Positions 5,018-7,126 of a DNA stretch of 7,126 nt are shown one piece after another. Source of the stretch: Lachnospiraceae bacterium (lineage in GTDB: Bacteria > Bacillota > Clostridia > Lachnospirales > Lachnospiraceae); contig DLYC01000062.1 of the NCBI GenBank assembly GCA_003447895.1, forward strand, positions 9,850 through 16,975, in the 5' to 3' direction. The translations under genes were made by a program, and so were the position numbers. The notes under the pieces were generated by a model. It did no database searches, was not told the DNA's origin, and saw nothing but the letters and a program-made list of their open reading frames with translations. Position 1 is the stretch's first letter; each line of letters opens with the position of its first letter.

Positions 5018-6876
5018 TACTGTTGACATCGCTGAGCGCTGCGGAAAACAACCTGCCGCTTCGCTATTTTTCCCTTCAGAAAGAATTCGGCTTCGATTAC
5101 TGCGATGCGCTTCTGGACGCGGAGGCCGGCATAAAAGCCCTGCTCTCACGATACGCCATCGATGAGATCATTGTCATCGGCGGAGACGGCTCGTATGAGG
5201 AAAGCGATGAGCTGTCTTCTGTCCCTCTTTTAAACGGAAGAAATCTGTACGGTTCGGACAGGGCTTCTCTGTCTGCCTACGGTCTTCTCCGATACCGGCT
5301 CGCGCAGTACGCAGACGAGAAGGCACTCGACCTGCAAACGGAAGACGAACTCCTGCCTGCGGATACACGAGAAAAACTGATCCGCTTTATTCAGGATTTC
5401 CATGAGGGGAACGCCGAACTTAAGAGCAAAAAATTCAACCGGCTTTTTGATGCGCTTTCGCAGAGCGATCCGGTTTATGAGGATTTCTGGAGCGCGCTCT
5501 TTAAAGCATTTCCCAAGCTCCGCGATCAGGAGGCCGCCTGTACCCGATGGGTAAAAAACTATCTGTATGCGTCGTTAAAGCCCACCGCCCAGCTTGAGCT
5601 TCTGCCCGTCAACGAGAAGACCGAGATCCGCCTCTTCCCGGAGGACCGCATAGAAGACGGCGAACAGTGGGTCAACTATATGATGAAAATGAAAGACTCG
5701 ATCGCGGACAACCGGGAAGACATCAACCTGTATGTATCGCTCAGCAGCAACGACGCCGCCGATACTTTCATCGTCATTAATCTTCTGGATATTCTGGTAT
5801 CCATGCCGCAGAGCCGGGTCCGTTTAGAGAAGCTCTTCACGCCCCGCAGCACCCCAGGACGTATGGCCGGGATCATACGCGATGACACCAAAGGCTTTGG
5901 CGTTTCGGAGCTCTTCCATGCGCTTCATTCCTTCCTGGATTACGGAAAAGCAGATATGATCGTAAAGATCTGGAAAGACAGCGGAGAACACAACGACAGC
6001 ATTGCCGCGATGGTCTATGCGATGCGCCATGTGGATGTAGGGCTGTCCATGTGCAACATCCCGGAAATGAAAGAGGGTATCTTCCGCCTGCGCAGTCTCT
6101 TCCGGGATGATAAGTTCTGGAGAGAATCCGGCTACTATGGCATGATTTTCAGTGTGATCGCGGAGAGCATTCGGGAAGACTACGGGCCCCTCCTTGAGGG
6201 AGAAAGCGACATTCCCTTTATTGAGCTTGTAAAATGGGCCTACCGGCATCAGTTCTATCAGCAGACGCTGACCCTGGTCGAATCTATGGCGCCGGAAAGC
6301 CTGGTAAAATCCGGCGTGTTCTACTACTGTAATGACGAGAAGGACAGGGAACAGGTCACGGAACTCTTCGCGCGGCAGCGGCTGGAACTCAAGCCCTATG
6401 AATACTATAAGATGGATCTGATCGATCACTATTTTGTCAAGACTTATAACCGCACGGGAGTCAGGGGACAGGGCTCCAAGGACGAAGATTCGCAGCGCGT
6501 GTACGCCGCCATGAGAGTGAAGTCCATCGGGAACACGAATCCCTCCGTGATCTCAGGTTTTACTGTATGCGACAGCAAGGAAACGGTGCAGAATATTCTG
6601 TTCGCGTATTACCATCTGAGCTATGTCCGCAACAAGATCAGCCATGCCGACGCGAGCGCGATGGCCGAGAGCCGCCTGATGGTTTCCGAGAGCGATGAGA
6701 ACTCCTCCCTGGCCTGGATGAAGGACAGTATCGACTACTTCATAGACAGCTATGAAAAAGCAATGGCGGAAGCAGCAGGTATGAATCCTCATGTCGTTCT
6801 CATCACCGGAGATGAAGTCCGCAAGGCCGCGGACCGCCTCAAATACAAAAAGACGGACACACGGCGTCCTCAGTGA
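5005..6876 (+). CDS. CARF-like/HEPN putative ligand-activated ribonuclease (TM1812/Csx1-type)
   Basis: A 623-residue soluble protein without signal peptide or membrane helix. The N-terminus has a Rossmann-like CARF pattern: strand ILLTSLSAAENNLP (5-18), and strand EIIVIGGDGSYEE (54-66). A helical insertion of about 160 residues follows. A second strand INLYVSLSSNDAAD (240-253) leads into a helix INLLDIL and then GIIRDDTKGFGVSELFHALH (289-308) and SFLDYGKAD, an arrangement like the TM1812/Csx1 CARF proteins, which bind cyclic oligoadenylates. The C-terminal helical part ends with YYHLSYVRNKISHA, containing the HEPN ribonuclease motif R-N-x3-H at R542, N543 and H547. The usual CARF D-x-T-x-G-x-R motif is not intact. 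No CRISPR array or cas gene is in the window. AAGGAGG 5 bases before ATG 5005 fixes the start. It lies 116 bp after the flippase gene with no terminator between, so co-transcription is possible. HEPN is fairly certain from the motif and position; CARF and the ligand are inferred. Confidence 0.72.
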   Translation: MARNILLTSLSAAENNLPLRYFSLQKEFGFDYCDALLDAEAGIKALLSRYAIDEIIVIGGDGSYEESDELSSVPLLNGRNLYGSDRASLSAYGLLRYRLAQYADEKALDLQTEDELLPADTREKLIRFIQDFHEGNAELKSKKFNRLFDALSQSDPVYEDFWSALFKAFPKLRDQEAACTRWVKNYLYASLKPTAQLELLPVNEKTEIRLFPEDRIEDGEQWVNYMMKMKDSIADNREDINLYVSLSSNDAADTFIVINLLDILVSMPQSRVRLEKLFTPRSTPGRMAGIIRDDTKGFGVSELFHALHSFLDYGKADMIVKIWKDSGEHNDSIAAMVYAMRHVDVGLSMCNIPEMKEGIFRLRSLFRDDKFWRESGYYGMIFSVIAESIREDYGPLLEGESDIPFIELVKWAYRHQFYQQTLTLVESMAPESLVKSGVFYYCNDEKDREQVTELFARQRLELKPYEYYKMDLIDHYFVKTYNRTGVRGQGSKDEDSQRVYAAMRVKSIGNTNPSVISGFTVCDSKETVQNILFAYYHLSYVRNKISHADASAMAESRLMVSESDENSSLAWMKDSIDYFIDSYEKAMAEAAGMNPHVVLITGDEVRKAADRLKYKKTDTRRPQ

Positions 6877-6911
6877 TTTGTACAGCAATTTATTATTGAA
6901 TAGCGGCTAAG

Positions 6912-6955
6912 AAAAGCAGCACCTCGGAATACTTAAATCCGGGGTGCCGCTTTTT
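6912..6955 (+). terminator. Rho-independent terminator, probably bidirectional
   Basis: GCAGCACCTCGGA (6916-6928) pairs with TCCGGGGTGCCGC (6938-6950): 13 positions with one mismatch and one G-U pair, around a 9-base AT-rich loop. It is followed by TTTTT (6951-6955) and preceded by AAAA (6912-6915), so it should stop both the rightward CARF-HEPN transcript and the leftward transcript of the gene ending at 6959. Confidence 0.9.
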
Positions 6956-6958
6956 GGT

Positions 6959-7126
6959 TCAACTCAGCAGTCCGCCCAAAAGCACTGCTATTGCGATCAG
7001 AAAAAAGATAAACGAGAATACGCCGCTCGGCGCATTCTCTGCTATCGCATACACAAACAGGATAAAGATCGGGATCAAAAGGATCATGACGCAGCCACCG
7101 CCGGAACCACCGCCCGAGCCGCTGCC
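6959..7126 (-). CDS. C-terminal end of a Gly/Ser-rich, two-helix small membrane protein (runs off the right edge)
   Basis: A minus-strand frame of 55 codons enters from the right edge and ends at TGA (6961-6959), just before the shared terminator. It begins with a Gly/Ser-rich run GSGSGGGSGGGC, then a hydrophobic helix VMILLIPIFILFVYAIAE, a short turn NAPSG, and a second hydrophobic helix VFSFIFFLIAIAVLLGGLL ending in Ser. The even hydrophobicity, Gly/Ser linker and in-frame stop beside a terminator support a real gene. I do not recognise the family. An internal ATG (two codons past the Gly run) could start a tiny two-helix protein, but the Gly/Ser frame continuing off the edge argues for a longer one. 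Confidence 0.6.
   Translation of the reverse strand, partial: GSGSGGGSGGGCVMILLIPIFILFVYAIAENAPSGVFSFIFFLIAIAVLLGGLLS

Noticed and set aside
1..7126. CRISPR array or cas genes to go with the CARF-HEPN protein
   Set aside because: No regularly spaced direct repeats occur. The only tandem repeat is the two-copy 29-bp duplication at 4960-5017, which has no spacers and contains the start codon of the gene.
1..7126. Insertion sequences, transfer RNA genes or attachment sites
   Set aside because: No transposase-like frame, terminal inverted repeats, cloverleaf-like segment or flanking duplication was seen.

Overview
The window looks like a chromosomal surface-polysaccharide locus from a moderately GC-rich Firmicute, most likely a Clostridia/Lachnospiraceae-type organism. 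The clues are strong AGGAGG-type ribosome binding sites, TATAAT-like -10 boxes, frequent GTG starts and a Wzz/YveK-type chain-length protein. The taxonomic call is an inference from style, not a database match.

Layout: (i) 1-390, minus strand: the N-terminal part of a Wzz/YveK-like membrane protein running off the left edge. (ii) 391-622: a divergent intergenic region with an extended -10 promoter leftward and a TATAAT box rightward. (iii) 623-4888, plus strand: five closely spaced genes. These are a WecE/RffA-type sugar 4-aminotransferase, a polyprenyl-phosphate glycosyltransferase (GT2, ArnC/GtrB type), an ATP-grasp ligase, and two small four-helix EamA/SMR membrane proteins of the ArnE/ArnF type. 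(iv) 4889-5004: a short gap ending in a 29-bp tandem duplication that copies the next gene's start region. (v) 5005-6876, plus strand: a 623-residue protein with a CARF-like N-terminal half and a C-terminal HEPN ribonuclease motif (R-N-x3-H). (vi) 6912-6955: a strong, probably bidirectional terminator. (vii) 6959-7126, minus strand: the C-terminal end of a small Gly/Ser-rich two-helix membrane protein.

How the genes may work together: the five-gene run has the logic and order of the Gram-negative arn operon (aminotransferase, GT2, sugar modification, two-part flippase). The sugar-modifying step is occupied by an ATP-grasp carboxylate-amine ligase instead of ArnA/ArnD, and no ArnT-like transferase is present. 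The simplest model is that dTDP-4-amino-4,6-dideoxygalactose is made, moved to a polyprenyl phosphate, N-acylated on its amino group (perhaps with an amino acid), and flipped outward to decorate a surface polymer. Genes for dTDP-4-keto-6-deoxyglucose supply and the final transferase must lie elsewhere.

The CARF-HEPN gene directly downstream on the same strand has no CRISPR array or cas gene with it in the window. It is either an orphan nucleotide-activated RNase or part of an unrecognised defence or envelope-stress system tied to this surface locus.
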